64,000 nucleotides of DNA from Umbelopsis ramanniana AG (taxonomy: Eukaryota > Mucoromycota > Umbelopsidomycetes > Umbelopsidales > Umbelopsidaceae). How positions within the stretch are numbered: position 1 is the first letter of the stretch; each line of letters begins with the position of its first letter. This document shows positions 34,278-46,694 of the stretch, one piece after another. Under the pieces are notes generated by a model. The model did not search any database, had not been told where the DNA came from, and saw only the letters and a list, made by a program, of their open reading frames with translations. The stretch lies in NCBI RefSeq assembly GCF_025399195.1, contig NW_026252093.1, forward strand, positions 310,001 to 374,000, in the 5' to 3' direction. A program made the position numbers and the translations under genes.

Positions 34278-35068
34278 ATGACCTACCCACCCCCATCCGA
34301 TGCTGAATCTCAACAGTGGTTTTCTCGATATGATCGCGGTCAGAAAGGTCATTTGACCTTGGATGAGATGCACAATCTTTTGAACGATCGTGGCAGCTCA
34401 CTTTGGGCTCCATTTGATCAGGACACAGGTAAGATTATAGTTTTCGTTTATTTTGACGGGGATAGGTTTTGGTGGAGGTGGCTCCCGGAGTGGAGGTCCA
34501 CCAAAGCCGACCGACCACACGAAATTGAGGTCGGTCAAAGTGACATCTTCGGGGGGCGAGTTATCAATGCAAACAAGGGATGGAATAAAAACGAAAATAG
34601 TTGGGTCGCTCTGTTCCAGTTTGATCTATACTTATCTTTTTGTATGCAGCGTTTAAACTCGCACGGTCCTTCGCACCCCCAGGTACCCAAGGTCCTCCTA
34701 CACTCACACCACCGGCATTGAATGCATTGTGGCAATATCTTAGTCAGTGGCATTCGATCTTTCTCAGTTTTGATGCCGATCGCAGTGGACGGATCTCCCA
34801 CTCTGAGCTTCAGAACGCTCTTGCTGCTTTTGGGATTCGGTTGCCACCAAGATTGATACACCTCATGATTCATAAACAAAACTTGATGCAAGGTAAAATA
34901 CAGAAAGGTCGTCGATTACCGGATGATATAGACTTTCCATCCTTCATCGATCTATGCATCACTTGCAAGCAGGCGACTGATACCTTTGGACGCCTCGACA
35001 CAAGCCAATCTGGCTCTATTCAATTGTATTGGGAAAATTATATGGACATCATCGTGAGCGGAAGGTAA
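34278..35068 (+). CDS. Penta-EF-hand calcium-binding protein (ALG-2/Pef1-like)
   Basis: Two exons (34278-34428, 34650-35068), 189 aa. EF-hand loops seen: DRGQKGHLTLDE, DADRSGRISHSELQ, and DTSQSGSIQLYWE, with degenerate loops between them (DIDFPSFIDLC) and after. The order and spacing match the PEF family, whose fifth hand pairs for dimerisation. The loop DADRSGRISHSE holds all canonical Ca2+ ligands. The Pro-rich N-terminal tail usual in Pef1/ALG-2 is very short here (MTYPPPSD), although a PPGTQGPPTLTPP stretch sits after EF1. Relatives act in membrane repair, ESCRT recruitment and polar growth; the exact role is unknown. Confidence 0.82.
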
Positions 35069-35318
35069 TTTTGAAAACCAAGCGCATTGTCTTCTCAGAA
35101 ATGTATGCGGATGTAAATAAAGAAACCCACTTTTGAAAAAACCCTAGTAAGAAAAGCTAGTGAAGATAGCAAATATGTTGTATACATTATGCGGGCGTCT
35201 GTTGCATGAGGAGCGGTAGATCGGATGAAAGATATTTTGAAACAATCATAATCAAATATTCGTCTGAGATGCGCATCTAGAGGAGACGCGACGATGGATG
35301 AACCGAGGAAAAAAATTC

Positions 35319-36716
35319 TCACTTTAGTATGATGTCAATAACGGATGGATGGAACATGCTATTTTTGATACGAACGTGAGCTCCTGGGCAAACCTCAAAG
35401 TCGATCCGATTATCCTCATTGAGTGTCTTTAATCCCAGCCAGTCCTTAGTATACAGAGGCTGATCCTCTAGAGGAATGAGATCACCTTCCTCGTTATAAA
35501 ACCAGAACCACTATTGAGTAACGAAAACGTCAGTAAAGCAAACGCGACTGAACCAAAACTGTCGATCCCTGAAAATAAAATTACCGCACTCTCCGCTGGA
35601 CGAACTGTTTCATCTTCCGCAAATTTGATCAATACTAGCTTATTCAGAGACAGCAGGTTTTGCTTATATGTCTTGTTCTTGTGAAGAAGAAATTCATTGT
35701 TGATGTCCGGGAGGAAAATATTCTTGTTTAAATAGACTAAAAATATAATGTCATGTTAGGTTAGGAATGCATTTTGACAAAAGTCAACGCGTATTTGACA
35801 ACTTACCGTCGTAATTTTTGGGATCCTTGTAGTATTGCGCTTGAATGATATGCTTGCGGACATAATCTGTGTAGACTCCTCTCCGTGCTATACTCCTCAT
35901 CAAGTTACAGCGGAAATCAGGTTGATCTGCGCACCCAGGTATGTCCGAAACACCAGCATGCTGAGAGCCAAATGTTATTAGGTTATGGATAGCGGGCTGA
36001 TTACAGCGTTGAACGTATCCCCTAGAAAAGAGAGAATGTTAGCCATTTGGGGGGGGGACACCCGAGGCTAACCGGCGGCTCACGCGGCCACTTTTCATCA
36101 CTTACCTTAGAAACTGTCCACCCTATTGCAGCGATATGAAATACACGTTCAGATCCGGGTCTTTACACGCATATTTTTCTGAATCTCATACATTGACTTA
36201 CCTGTGAGAAGCCAATGGCATTAAACCCGTCTTGGAGCTCAGGTATTTCCGCCAAATCATTGCAAACCTTCTCTAGCTGTTACACAGTCATTTGAGTACT
36301 TTTGCCTTACGTCAATATCACCCTCTGATGATCAAGTTAACTGACCTGTTCATTGATGTTACCGAAAAATCCAGCATTGGCATCACTATCGGGATCATCC
36401 CCTATCTGCACGCTATGTACAAAAGTTCCCGGAAGCGCCTCTTGGATCAACCCTGCTACTCTTCCCATCGATTCCGGGTCACAGCATGAGTCACCCATTC
36501 CATGCCATAATACGACTTGAGAGTTTTTATAAAGCGTCAGTAAAGAAGAGTTATTACGGCTGTACCGTCGACGTAGTGTTTACCTGGCTTATGCGCCAGA
36601 CCTATTTTGAAGCGGAGAGCTAGTGTGAGCATTGTCGTTCGAGGCAAGTGGTAGAATTGTAATTACTGACCTAATGCTGCCATCCAGCATACTAGTGATA
36701 TAACACTTTTTTTCAT
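35319..36716 (-). CDS. PPT1: Palmitoyl-protein thioesterase 1 (Ppt1)
   Basis: Lysosomal/vacuolar enzyme removing thioester-linked palmitate from degraded proteins. The gene is cut into about eight small exons (one is 18 nt), so no long open frame shows. Reconstructed protein, about 294 aa: signal peptide MKKSVISLVCWMAALG; VVLWHGMGDSCCDPESMGRV; the nucleophile motif GFNAIGFSQ/GGQFLRGYVQ; LITFGSQHAGVSDIPGC; YKDPKNYDVYLNKNIFLPDI; the Asp region LIKFAEDETVRPAESAWFWF; and the His region CPGAHVRIKNSMFHPSVIDI. Ser, Asp and His of the alpha/beta-hydrolase triad are all present. Alignment to human PPT1 is colinear over nearly the whole length. Start at 36716 is the ATG opening the signal peptide. Confidence 0.9.
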
Positions 36717-37847
36717 TCTGAATGGTCGATGTCTTTGCCAATTGGTGGAGCTTAACAGTCTTTTTTCTTTTTGCTTACTTTTATCTACGGTTTCGGCGTT
36801 TCCCAAAAGTGGCACAAACTTTGAAATCAACGCATAACAGTAGCAGCAGGAGATCGTACCGCTGTGATATGTGTGGAAATAGTATCTTCCTCATTGATCA
36901 GATGGCTTCTATGAAATCACCAATACACTTTCCCAACACTGCACCTACAGATAAATTAAATAGTATTCTTCCCATAATCATGCTCTGTATTGGAATAAAT
37001 CTTTGACTGTTACATTTATGCTTCATAAATAAACTCTGTGTAGGACAACTTTCTTTCATAAAGTTCCTTAAGACTGTATATAAAATGGATTTTCTTGATC
37101 TGTACGTTGTCAAGACCGTTGGTAAAAACATCCAAAACCTGTTTAAAGAGAAGGATATTGTCCCTTGCGGGCGAGCAGCGGCCAAAATACAATAACAATA
37201 ACATGGTTGATATTCCAAACATCAACATATCAGCTACTTTGCAAGGAACATGCCTTGACCTCGCCAAAATAGTGCTTTAACATTCCCCAATACACATTTT
37301 TGCCAATGGTGACGACAACATGATATCGCTTTTGTGCGAAAGAAGTACTGAAGTGTAAAGGCTAAGATAGATTTATCATATTCTGCATGTTCTCATTCTT
37401 GGCTGCACCATTTTAGACATCATACAGCTTTCTTATTACTAAAAGTTAAAATAAAAAGACGTGATAGACCCAGCAGCGGAAGAAATATGAAAAAAACGAG
37501 GTTACGATTAGGATGTGAGCCGGTCTTGAACGAAGGGTCAGGTGTTAACACCAATTATGAGGCAGTAGGTTACGACCAAGAAGGGCGACAGGAGCAATAA
37601 TAGGCTAAATTGTGTTTTTTTTTTCCTACTTCACTTTCAGCCAAGCCAGCCAAGCAGCCCAGTGCATAGAAAAGTCACTCACAAACAATTTCATTTTCCT
37701 TCTGCATTTTGCGTGTTCGTGTGTGACAGGGGGAAAAATCACCAAGCTAACTACGCTGTGGTATCCATCCTTCCATCCATTTCTCTCTCGCCATCTTTTG
37801 TGATCTGCTCTCTATATCATTCCATTGATTTGCTCCATCCCGCCGTC
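36717..37847. other. Divergent promoter region PPT1 / TBC gene, with small open frames
   Basis: About 1.1 kb. Minus-strand 37225-37016 is a 69-codon frame from an ATG (MLMFGISTMLLLLYFGRCSP, then a charged helical part ending SYTEFIYEA) with a hydrophobic start; plus-strand 36722-37006 encodes a 94-aa frame with one hydrophobic segment. They overlap on opposite strands, so at most one is real, and neither matches a family I know. A CT-rich leader runs into the TBC gene. Confidence 0.35.
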
Positions 37848-40800
37848 ATGATCAAGAATTTGGCCCTGGACCCGGGAGTACCTATACCTGGAGTATTGGT
37901 CGATACGTCCGCCTTAAATAGCCCTGACTCGGTGCGAAAGTCGCAACTTTTGGATGCCTTATCGACCCTAAATAATGGATCCTCCGCCTATAACGAAGAA
38001 ACATTCAGTCTTTTAAAAGCTTACCAACAAAATCCATCGCCCGCTAACATGCAGGAAATCTTGCAAAGAGATGATATACATTCTCCTAGCCAGTCTCCGA
38101 TGCCATCAAAGAGTTTACCGCCACAGCGACTCACCGTTGCTCCGAGACCCCGCAAAAATACAAGCATGACTATTGCTCAGCGACGTCGTATACCCAACTC
38201 TATTCCAAACTTTAGACTATACCCTCAGATCCGGTCTGATCCAACCGAAGATGATGTCCACGAAAGTCCGTTGCTCAAGCGTTTAGAGGAGGAAAATGCA
38301 AAACTACCGCCTCAAGTACGATTATGTTCCATGTTTGACGTCTGATAATCTTCATACACGATTTTCTTATACTTTTTTTTTGGTACTAAACAGGAGTCTA
38401 CAGAATTTATCTTGGCACAGATCGAACGGCAGAACGCCTTGCTGGATGAAGATCCAAAATCCATTTGCATCCAGTCCAATGAGCTAAAAGCTCATTTTTC
38501 AACTTTGCAAAGTCTTATAACCCACTCGACAAATACCCCCTATCAAGAGGATGAAGATGTTCAAGCCAGTATTCCTACATCCCCTTTAAAGACTGCCTTC
38601 CAATACACTCCTGCTGCGGATGACGGCAATATTGACTGGGAGTTTTGGGGTGCCTTGATAGATGATTTTCCAACCGTTGCTTTGAAGCTGTCCCATCTTG
38701 TTTCAGCTAAACTCCGAGCAGGTGTACCTCATAAGCTTCGCGGCCTAGTATGGCAGGCTATGTCTCAAGCCGCCTCCCTGAACCTGGAAGCAGTTTATCC
38801 TCAGCTTATCCAAGAGCGATCGCCTTATGATCGAGTCATCCAGAGAGATCTTGCACGTACTTTTCCGCATGTCGAGATGTTCAAGAAGGAAGGAGGAGAC
38901 GGACAAAAGGCTATGGAACGTGTATTGAAAGCCTACAGCTTGTACGATTCCTATGTGGGATACTGCCAAGGCCTAGCCTTTTTGGTTGGTCCGTTGCTCA
39001 TGAATGTAAGTGTGGTGAATTGCCGAGATGAAAGTAATGGAATAGTCGGTTCTGATTTGATGCGTCGATCATAGATGCCTGAACAAAAAGCGTTCTGTGT
39101 ATTTGTTAGGTAAGTAGTACGCATCCCTGACCGTCTCCATTTTGACTGACAAATAGCTAATATTCGAAGATTCGTTCTCTTTGCAACAGACTCATGGAAA
39201 CCTATGATATGAGAACCATGTTTACTTTGAACATGGAAGGTCTACAACTTCGACTTTATCAGTTCACATCATTGTTGGCTCAAATATTGCCAAAACTGTC
39301 CGATCACCTGGATGCCCTTTCGGTCCATCCACCCATGTATGCATCCCAATGGTTTTTGACACTGTTTGCCTATTCATTCCCGATATCACTGGTAATGCGC
39401 ATCTATGATATCATCTTTGCTGAAGGAGCTGCGGAGACCATTATGCGAATAGCCATTGCTATGCTCAAAAAATCGGAAGATGACATTCTTGCCATGGGAG
39501 AATTTGAAGAGGTCCTTGACTTTTTGACTTCCAAGCTACATGAACCTTACCAGAGCAACTCTACGCTTGTCATTGCCGACGCCATGGCCCTAAGTGATGT
39601 TATCACGAGAGACAAGTTGGATCAACTTTCGGATCAATACTTGGCAGACATTGAGGAGGAAAAGAAACGATCGCAGGAAGTGATGGCGGTTAGACTCAAC
39701 TTTTGGAAGCGGGCATCCAGTACAACAAGTGACGAAACCAAGAAGAAGAACCGCGAATCTGGCAAATGGCTATGGGATTCTACTGGACCAACCAAAGACA
39801 AGCGTGCGGCCAGTGATGAGGAAAAGGAGACTAAACGGAGCGCAAAGAAAAGAGAGAGCATCGGCAGTTTAATACGAGGTAACTCAGTGTCCAAGATCTC
39901 TTCTCAACTACCACCTTCCGCTTGTGACGAATACATACCAGTGCAATCACCCAGAGCTGCAGATGCAGTACTGCACCAGCAGATTGAAGATCTTGTATCT
40001 GCGTTATCACAATTGCAAAAGGATAACATGCAAATTTCCCAAGAAAAATTACAATGTATGATGCAAAACTCGGACCTGACAGCGGAGCGAGATCAGTTGC
40101 AACGCAAGGTGTTGCAACTCGAAAAGGCAAAGAGCTTGAATCATGACACCGTCAACTGTGATAGAGACGAACAACCTTCCGGCAGCAGCGGTGATGATAG
40201 TACCAGCGTCGCAAGCGACAGTAGTCATGAAGCCACTTCAACAGCTACTTCATTTACCGAATACACTCGTCTAACTATGGTGTCATCAGTCCCTGATGGC
40301 GACGACTTGCGATGCCAGCGTGACCCGGAAAGTCGACTGGAAGTATTTGAGCTTCAGCAGAAACTGGAGAAAATTTGTGAAGAATTAGCTGACCTTAAGT
40401 CTCAACATGAAATGGCGAAAGACGCACAAATGGCACTTGTGGAAAAGTTGTTATCCATGAAAGACGAGCACGATCAGTTGGATCAAGCACGACTCCAAGC
40501 TGAGAAAGAAAAAGCTACCATGGCACAGGAATATGACAACTTACGGCGTCTGATGGCTGAACGCGAACGTGTGCATTTGGAAGCAAATAAGGCAGCCAAA
40601 CCCAGATCTGAACGTAACCGTCGTCCTGCTGTGGTTGATTCGACCGCTTCACCTCCCCTTGGTCGACGACATACCACCCATATCGCGAATCGACAGCCTT
40701 TTGAATCAGACGACGAAAGGTGCAGCGAGTTAGAATCTATGCTTGCTGAAGCTAAACTACGCATTGTTGAATTAGAAACTGCTTCGTCGCCAAAACCACG

Positions 40801-41005
40801 CACGACCCTGGATAAAAGCCCCCTCTCCATCCTGGCATCTGGCGGTCGATTGTCCCTCGACAACAGCAATGTACCATTGTCTCCTATCGATTTAAGGTTA
40901 GGGCGTGCGTCTACTGACTCAATCCCTGCCCGTGCCCCTCTTCCCAAGCGCTCCAGCTTGTATGGCAGAATGTGGAATGCCCTAGGCTCCCAGCCATCAA
41001 CGTAA
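37848..41005 (+). CDS. TBC-domain Rab GAP with coiled coil (Gyp5/EVI5-like)
   Basis: Four exons (37848-38315, 38394-39005, 39075-39109, 39190-41005), 976 aa; exon 3 is only 35 nt. The N-terminal 240 residues are disordered. The TBC domain starts at RAGVPHKLRGLVWQAMSQA and has the arginine finger VIQRDLARTFP and the glutamine finger SYVGYCQGLAFLVGPLLMN, so GAP activity is expected. The stretch AFCVFVRLMETYDMRTMFTL and GLQLRLYQFTSLL places it with Gyp5/EVI5/RabGAP1L proteins. A long coiled coil follows (about 680-880). Relatives act on Sec4/Ypt1-type Rabs at sites of exocytosis, the opposite activity to the Sec2-like factor at 20-22 kb. Exact Rab target is inference. Confidence 0.9.
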
Positions 41006-41574
41006 CCCCCCACAAACTGCCTTGCATGCAAGAACGAAAAAGAAAAAAAAAAGTATATCCCCAAAAACCCCTTATGTGCACCATTTCCAAAACTCCATAT
41101 ACCGCTTTCTATACCTTTTCAGATTGAAGCATATCGTTAGTTTCTTTTGTCCTGTAGGATTACCCCAATCGTTTATTGTTTTTCTTACATACTTTGACAA
41201 ACACAATACAAAAAGTCTGCAAATTTTGCTACAATTGTACCAGCATGGAACGCGTATTGCCTTTATATCGCAAATGAGCTGTTGTGTATGTAAGCTGATA
41301 AATAAGGGTGTTGCCCTACAATCTGTTTTCAGCCTCAGTGTTATCGTCACTCACATCGATAGTTTGGTCTTCCAAAACACCAGGAATGGAGGAATTTATT
41401 ACTTTAAAGTTTCAAATTTTCACAATATAAACATGTCTAGAGTTTTTCTTTTGATTTCTCTCTTGAACGGCTAAGGTGAAGAGACCAAAGATCCAGTAAT
41501 ATAAAAAAAAAAAAAAAGGAATAACTGCGCGAAAAATGTAATGTTCGGAGGGAAATTGTGTGTGTATGGGTAAT
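41006..41574. other. Convergent 3' flanks of the TBC gene and BiP
   Basis: AT-rich 570 bp between converging stop codons, with A-runs at 41040-41050 and 41502-41518. No gene seen. Confidence 0.6.
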
Positions 41575-43642
41575 CTACAACTCGTCGTGTCCAGACAAGG
41601 GCTCTTCGTCCTCAGTAGAGTAAGCAGAGTCGCTGCCACCAGCGTACAACTTGCTGGTAATGGGGTTGACAATAGCTTCAACTTCCTCACGCTTCTCATC
41701 AAAGTCTTCCTTGGTGGCGCTGACGCTGGAATCGTCCAACCACTCAAGCTTTTCCTTAAGAGCCTCCTCAATAGCTTCCTTATCGTCAGCATCGAGTTTA
41801 CCTCCCAACTGAGAGTCGTCAGAGATTTGGTTCTTGAGGGAGTAAAGGTAGTTCTCGAGGGCATTCTTGGCCTCAGTACGTTCACGAAGAGCCTTGTCTT
41901 CATCAGCGAATTCTTCAGCTTCACGGACCATACGCTCAATGTCTTCTTGAGAGAGACGACCCTTGTCATTGGTAATGGTGATGCTCTCAGACTTGCCGCT
42001 TCCCTTGTCGGAAGCACTGACACGAAGGATACCGTTGGCATCAATCTCGAAAGTAACGTCAATTTGGGGAACGCCACGAGGAGCAGGGGGGATACCAGTA
42101 AGTTCGAACTTGCCAAGCATGTTGTTGTCCTTGGTCATGGCACGTTCACCTTCAAAGACTTGAATCATAACAGTAGGCTGGTTATCAGCGGCAGTAGAGA
42201 AGATTTGAGACTTCTTGGTGGGAATGACAGTGTTACGCTTGATAAGTGAAGTCATAACACCTCCAGTGGTTTCGATACCGAGAGTCAAGGGGTTGACATC
42301 AAGAAGAAGAACCTTATCAGAACCTTCCTCACCAGAGAGAATACCACCTTGAACAGCGGCACCATAGGCAACAGCTTCATCAGGGTTGATACCCTTGGAG
42401 GCCTTCTTTCCGTTGAAGAAATCTTCCAAAAGAGTCTGGACCTTGGGGATACGAGTAGAACCACCGACCAAAACGATATCATCAACTTCGTTCTTCTTGA
42501 GACCAGCATCCTTGAGAACTTGTTCAACAGGCTTAAGAGTCTTGCGGAAGAGATCGTTGTTCAATTCCTCAAACTTGGCACGGCTCAAAGTCTCGGAGAA
42601 GTCCTTGCCATTGAAGAAGGATTCGATTTCAACCTTGGTGGACATTTGGGAGGAAAGGGAACGCTTTGCCTTCTCGACTTCGCGCTTCAATTTACCCATG
42701 GTCTTCTTGTCCTTGGTGATATCCTCACCGTCGTTCTTGCGCTTCCATTGCTTGACAAAGTAGTCGATGACACGGTTATCGAAATCTTCACCACCAAGAT
42801 GGGTATCACCAGCAGTAGCCAAGACCTCAAAGACACCATCGTCGATGGACAAGAGAGAGACATCGAAGGTACCACCACCAAGATCGTAGACGAGAATGGT
42901 GCGTTCACCACCAGTCTTATCAAGACCGTAGGCAATAGCAGCGGCAGTAGGTTCGTTAATGATACGGAGAATGTTCAAACCGGCAATAGTACCAGCATCC
43001 TTGGTGGCTTGACGTTGGGCGTCATTGAAGTAGGCAGGGACAGTAACAACGGCGTGGGTGACCTTCTTGCCAAGATAGGCTTCAGCGGTCTCCTTCATCT
43101 TAGTGAGGACCATACCTGAGATTTCTTCAGGAGTGAAGATCTTATCTTCGTTCTTGACAGCGACCTTAATGTTGGGCTTTCCGTCCTTGCTGATGATCTT
43201 GAAGGGGAAGTGCTTCATATCAGCCTGGACATCCTTATCGTTAAAACGACGGCCGACGAGACGCTTGGCATCGAAAACAGTACGTTCGGGATTGGCAGCA
43301 TATTGGTTCTTAGCGGCATCACCGATCAGACGTTCTTCGTCAGTGAAAGCGACATATGAGGGGGTAATACGGTTTCCTTGGTCATTAGCGATAATTTCAA
43401 CACGTCCGTTCTTTTGAACACCAACGCAAGAGTAGGTAGTTCCCAAATCAATACCAATAACTACAACAAAGAAGACGTGGTTAGTGATCCGTACATTTCT
43501 CCTTTTGCACGTCTCTCCCTTTTGTGTACTTACCAGTGCCATATGCATCAGCATCTTCAGCGGCAAAAGCAACAGGTGCAGCGACAAACAACGCACACAC
43601 CAGAGCAAAAAGTGCAAGGAGCACCGTCTTCCTCTGTGACAT
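41575..43642 (-). CDS. KAR2: ER Hsp70 chaperone BiP/Kar2
   Basis: Two exons (43642-43534, 43460-41575), 664 aa. Signal peptide [20 protein letters not shown]...FA; the exon junction restores the nucleotide-binding start [15 protein letters not shown]. Hsp70 signatures: [32 protein letters not shown] and [13 protein letters not shown]; the linker [14 protein letters not shown] opens the substrate-binding domain, and the chain ends GHDEL, the ER-retrieval signal. The ATG at 43642 is chosen because it starts the signal peptide; an in-frame ATG further upstream (43693) would bury it. Codon choice is strongly C-ending and the promoter carries a TATA box and a TGACGTGG element, in line with a highly expressed, stress-induced gene. 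Partner of Sec61 (17.8-19.7 kb). Confidence 0.98.
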
Positions 43643-43710
43643 TATGTGAGATAAAGTGAGAAGAGAGGTTGTTGTGAACAAGGAAAACCCCAAGTAGCCC
43701 TGAGCGATAG

Positions 43711-43721
43711 CTTTTTATATA
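43711..43721 (-). promoter_or_regulatory. TATA box of BiP gene
   Basis: On the minus strand the sequence reads ATATAAAAAG about 70 bp before the BiP ATG, a good distance for a compact promoter. Confidence 0.6.
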
Positions 43722-43791
43722 ATGAAATCTTTCAATACTCCGCTGGCCAATGATCTACTGCAACATCTCAAGCTCATGGATTTTTTAATCC

Positions 43792-43801
43792 TGCCACGTC
43801 A
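43792..43801 (-). promoter_or_regulatory. Candidate unfolded-protein-response element (TGACGTGGCA)
   Basis: Minus-strand TGACGTGGCA lies about 150 bp upstream of the BiP start. TGACGTGG is the core of the animal UPR element bound by XBP1/ATF6-type bZIP factors, and ACGTG cores bind Hac1. A second half-site (TGACGT) lies at about 43868-43873, and ATTGG (CCAAT) boxes flank it. Function is inferred from motif and gene. Confidence 0.5.
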
Positions 43802-44560
43802 CACAACGCCTGACAGCACAAGCCCAGCTGGCTAATACTGGCCAATGAATGTAATCTGCCCCGTAAACGTCACACACCAATAAACTAGATGAAAACTTCT
43901 ACAGGCAAAATTTTGCATCAATGAAATTGTTATAGTCAAAAGTTGTAAAGCTCTATTTATAAAAATGCATTGAAAGATCTTCAAAAGACACCTGCCCACC
44001 AAACTTGTGGATCAGTGCATGATTTTGCAGATAAGAGTCGTAGCAGGTGCTGGCTTGGTGAATCTCAGCTTGCGCATCATCATTTTTAGTTTAAGTGAAA
44101 GGCTTCGAAAAAATTTGGTATAAACAAGACCTTGGATTCTATAATTTTCCATCGACTTCCAAACGCTATATTATACGTGTCGCTCCATAAAGCAATTGTA
44201 TTTCAACATGCACGTAAAGCAAGAAAGGCGTGGCCACGTAGACAGTTGACTATGATTGCTCCATTGTGGTACACAGTCATACAAGTAACGACTACGGGCT
44301 TACTATGGAGGAGGGAGATTGAGTTAAAAAAAAAACCCGTACAGCAAGGAAAAGAACGAAAACATACAAAAATAAATTGAATTGGTTGTTGTATACCTGG
44401 TAAGATACTTGCTGACTTCCTTAAACATAATTTCACGCACAGACAAAATTCGTTATTGTTTAGATGATCCCCTTTGAATAGAGGCATGAATGTATAATTG
44501 TATTATAGTCTAAACTACATTTAATGGTACATAAAAGACGGCTTCGGTAACTGCTGTCTT

Positions 44561-45757
44561 TCAAACAGGTAAATCTTTGAACATTTGTTCATCACATACA
44601 ATGGATGGTGAGCTTTGGCCCGTCTCGGGATCAATTGGTGATGAACGGGATAGAGGGTCATGGGTGGTAGGTTGTAGTTGGTAGATGTTTTCAGTTGGAT
44701 GTGGGGAAACTACTGGTAATGACTGATTTGAATGCATTTTATCCGACGAATAATTCTCGCATCCGTCAGGATGAGGGGTAAGTCCTGTACGAGACGAATT
44801 GTTATGATGGGATCGTGGCCGTTGAGCTTTACGGATAAGGCGAGCAATGTCGGTATCATAGCCAACCAGTAAGATGAAGAGGAGATTGATGACCGGCCAA
44901 GCTATCATGATGACTGCTTGTCGTTCTTCGGTCAGGATAAGAACGGCTGAAGCCAAGTTGGAGATCATTAGAACAATAGTCCTCAAGATGTTGGTCGCAC
45001 CGATCGCAATAAATAAATTGATATTGGTGGCCATATGAACATTCTTAACCTTACGGACATGCATTATCAGAATGGTTGTGATGCATAATGTCACATAAAA
45101 GTCGGTGAAGGTATCATAAAATGTATAGACAGGGCCCCACTAGGATGAAAAGGTGAGTAATGACTAAATGGCAGAAACCAGGTGCATTGAGGGTAGAACT
45201 TACAGCGATATTATCTTGATATACACACGATAGGTTGTCAGCTGCAGCAACGGTGACGATAGCTGCATCTATGATACCGATGGCTGATCGAATAGCAAGT
45301 ATAATATAATGTGCAATTTCGAACCGTTTCGTTAGATGTGAAGGTACTATAGTCGCTACCCTATCCAGCAGGACAGCGTTACCAAATACCATGGATACAT
45401 GGTAAAGTAAGTCACCCAATCTTCCGACCACTGAACATGCCGTTAGACCCAACCTAGGAAAGACAAGAAAAGTCGATTAATATGCATGCACTTCATCAAA
45501 TGATACAATACAGGATGGTTGCTTATTTTTCTCATGCTTTGGTTTGGTAATAAGCTGACTTACGCGCAATTCATAGCTAGGAATAATAGGAGCTTCAAGC
45601 CCATACTCAGTCCCATCAAGCATTTTAATATTCGTACTCGTCTCCGTGGCTCATTTTTGGCGAATAGAAATCTGAAGAATATCTCAAACGAGAATCCTAC
45701 GACCATCCCTTGAAGGGTTACGACAACAAGAGCTTCCGGTATATAAGTGGCTTCCAT
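44561..45757 (-). CDS. Multipass (about seven-helix) membrane protein, unknown family
   Basis: Three exons (45757-45564, 45453-45204, 45139-44561), 340 aa. About seven hydrophobic segments are visible, including LVVVTLQGMVVGFSFEIFF, MGLSMGLKLLLFLAM, IILAIRSAIGIIDAAIVTVA, FYVTLCITTILIMHV, TILRTI..ISNLASAVLIL and IMIAWPVINLLFILLVGYD. A polar, Ser/Pro/His-rich tail of about 90 residues follows (after IARLIRKAQRPRSHH). The layout suggests a receptor-like or transporter-like protein with N-terminus outside, but I cannot see GPCR signature motifs such as DRY or NPxxY. Similar uncharacterised proteins are typical of Mucoromycota gene sets (from memory). Confidence 0.7.
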
Positions 45758-46694
45758 AATACATTTGCGTAGGGCTAACTGCCACTAAAAAACTGTAGAG
45801 GTGGAAGAGTATAGGGAGTGACAGTGAAGGAGCAAGTGAGAGGAGGAAAGATATGTAGAACAAGAAACGTTGCTGTAGGTTCTGATAATTTTTTGGTTTT
45901 AACGTATTCCCAAAGAAAAAAAATGAGAGAAAAAACGGAGTACGCATACCAAAATTGTGGTACTGCTTAGTCGTTCTAATCGTGCGGTGTGAAACTTTTT
46001 CTGCCAGGTGGTTTCAAAAGACAATGGTATACTAGAAACAAAAAAAAATGAAAAATAGAAATTTGAAAAAATTGGGAATCGTAGCCAATGAGGGGCACTC
46101 TACACCCTCGGCACGGCTAGCACGCTGAGTGACTAGAGATGCATCAAATTTAATGACGGCCCAGACTCACAGTTCGCATGAAATGCGCCTAGATGACCTG
46201 TTGCATAGTATAACTCGCTACCGTCTAGCAAGAAATTTGATTCTTCTTCTGTGAAACATTCGTAACTAACTACTACTTTCGGATCACCGCAGTCATTGTA
46301 TTCTCCATGTGTGTAAGTTAGTCCGTATTAAAACGATGTTGCTTCAGCTAGGCTACTCAGCCTTGGACAAGCAAACCGGTTTTGCCAAGAACAAAAAGAA
46401 AAGGTCTGTAAGCGATCATATTAAGACACTGACCCGAGATCTCAGCACTTTATTTTTCGGCTGCATCGGATAGCGTCATATTAGGATCCAGATGTTGGTC
46501 TGCTGTGGGGGAGTCTTTGTCACTGAGTATAAGCATCGAAAAGAAGGTGCGTTGACGTACTCTTATCGAGCGTCAGTAATTTCTTCTTGTGATCTCTTCT
46601 ATAAATATAGGCAATGAGATCATAAGAGTGAATCGTTTTGCTCTTAATCATTTTTTTTTTTTCGTTTTAGAAAATCTCTTAAGATAGTAGCAAC
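45758..46694. other. Divergent promoter region, seven-helix gene / CAP1
   Basis: About 940 bp with an A/T-rich left part and a CTTTTTTTTTTC leader before the capping-protein gene. A short frame at about 46338-46470 (MLLQLGYSALDKQ...) has no recognised homology. No gene supported. Confidence 0.45.

Larger units (their letters stand above)
43643..44560. other. BiP promoter and 3' flank of seven-helix gene
   Basis: Apart from the BiP promoter motifs listed separately, I see no gene; the right half is AT-rich spacer. Confidence 0.55.

Noticed and set aside
36722-37006. Plus-strand 94-codon frame with one hydrophobic segment
   Set aside because: Begins six bases from the PPT1 start on the other strand, overlaps another frame, and has no family resemblance.
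46338-46470. Short frame MLLQLGYSALDKQTG... upstream of CAP1
   Set aside because: Short, no homology, no splice signals leading to a longer product.
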